A stretch of DNA of 6,196 nt from NCBI GenBank assembly GCA_013349725.1, contig DUZB01000296.1:1-6196 (forward strand). The letters are read 5' to 3'. Numbering within the stretch: the stretch's first letter is position 1; every line of letters starts with the position of its first letter. The position numbers and the translations under genes were made by a program. The notes under the pieces were generated by a model. The model was not told the DNA's origin. It saw nothing but the letters and a program-made list of their open reading frames with translations, and made no database searches. This document shows positions 6,194 to 6,196 of the stretch, piece after piece. The stretch is from Deltaproteobacteria bacterium (lineage in GTDB: Bacteria; Desulfobacterota; DSM-4660; Desulfatiglandales; Desulfatiglandaceae).

Positions 6194-6196
6194 TAA

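Noticed and set aside
5945..6196. Open frame of 83 codons at the right end
   Set aside because: It has a GTG start with no Shine-Dalgarno sequence, no recognisable domain, and a C-terminus that is the translation of a REP-like repeat.

Overview
The window looks like chromosomal DNA of a Gram-negative bacterium, most plausibly a Desulfobacterota (former Deltaproteobacteria) member. This is inferred from the mix of families, a near-balanced base composition, and short 7-8 bp degenerate tandem repeats in the intergenic DNA. No rRNA or other strong marker is present, so the assignment is tentative.

Left part (1-4058, minus strand): two genes that probably form one operon, read right to left. The first encodes a 695-residue exported DUF4139 protein with a signal peptide, a central DUF4139 region, a Pro/Ala/Glu-rich linker and a C-terminal coiled coil. 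Sixteen bases after its stop codon, behind its own Shine-Dalgarno sequence, begins a UvrD/PcrA-type superfamily 1 DNA helicase. The helicase runs off the left edge of the window. All its diagnostic motifs are visible, and only the C-terminal tail is missing.

Middle (4059-4385): a divergent regulatory region. A good sigma70-like promoter can be read on each strand (TTGACA-17-TATGAC on minus, TTGACC-17-TAAAAT on plus). A perfect 16-bp palindrome lies just downstream of the minus -10 box. The plus promoter implies a leader of about 170 nt carrying an inverted repeat, a weak terminator-like hairpin and four degenerate 8-bp repeats.

Right part (4386-5791, plus strand): a complete YrbG-type calcium/sodium antiporter (CaCA family) with both alpha repeats. 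It is followed by a possible 24-codon ORF with its own Shine-Dalgarno sequence, whose stop overlaps (ATGA) the start of an acetate kinase. That acetate kinase is only 112 residues long. It keeps the N-terminal nucleotide-binding motif and the Arg91 region but lacks the catalytic His/Asp and the whole C-terminal domain, so it is a remnant.

Right end (5792-6196): no recognisable gene. It holds an AT-rich palindrome, a 7-bp-period repeat arranged as a 17-bp inverted repeat, and a REP-like palindrome at the edge. I see no convincing new multi-gene system. The points most worth checking are the truncated ackA with the repeats beside it, the divergent regulatory region, and the pairing of an exported DUF4139 protein with a helicase.
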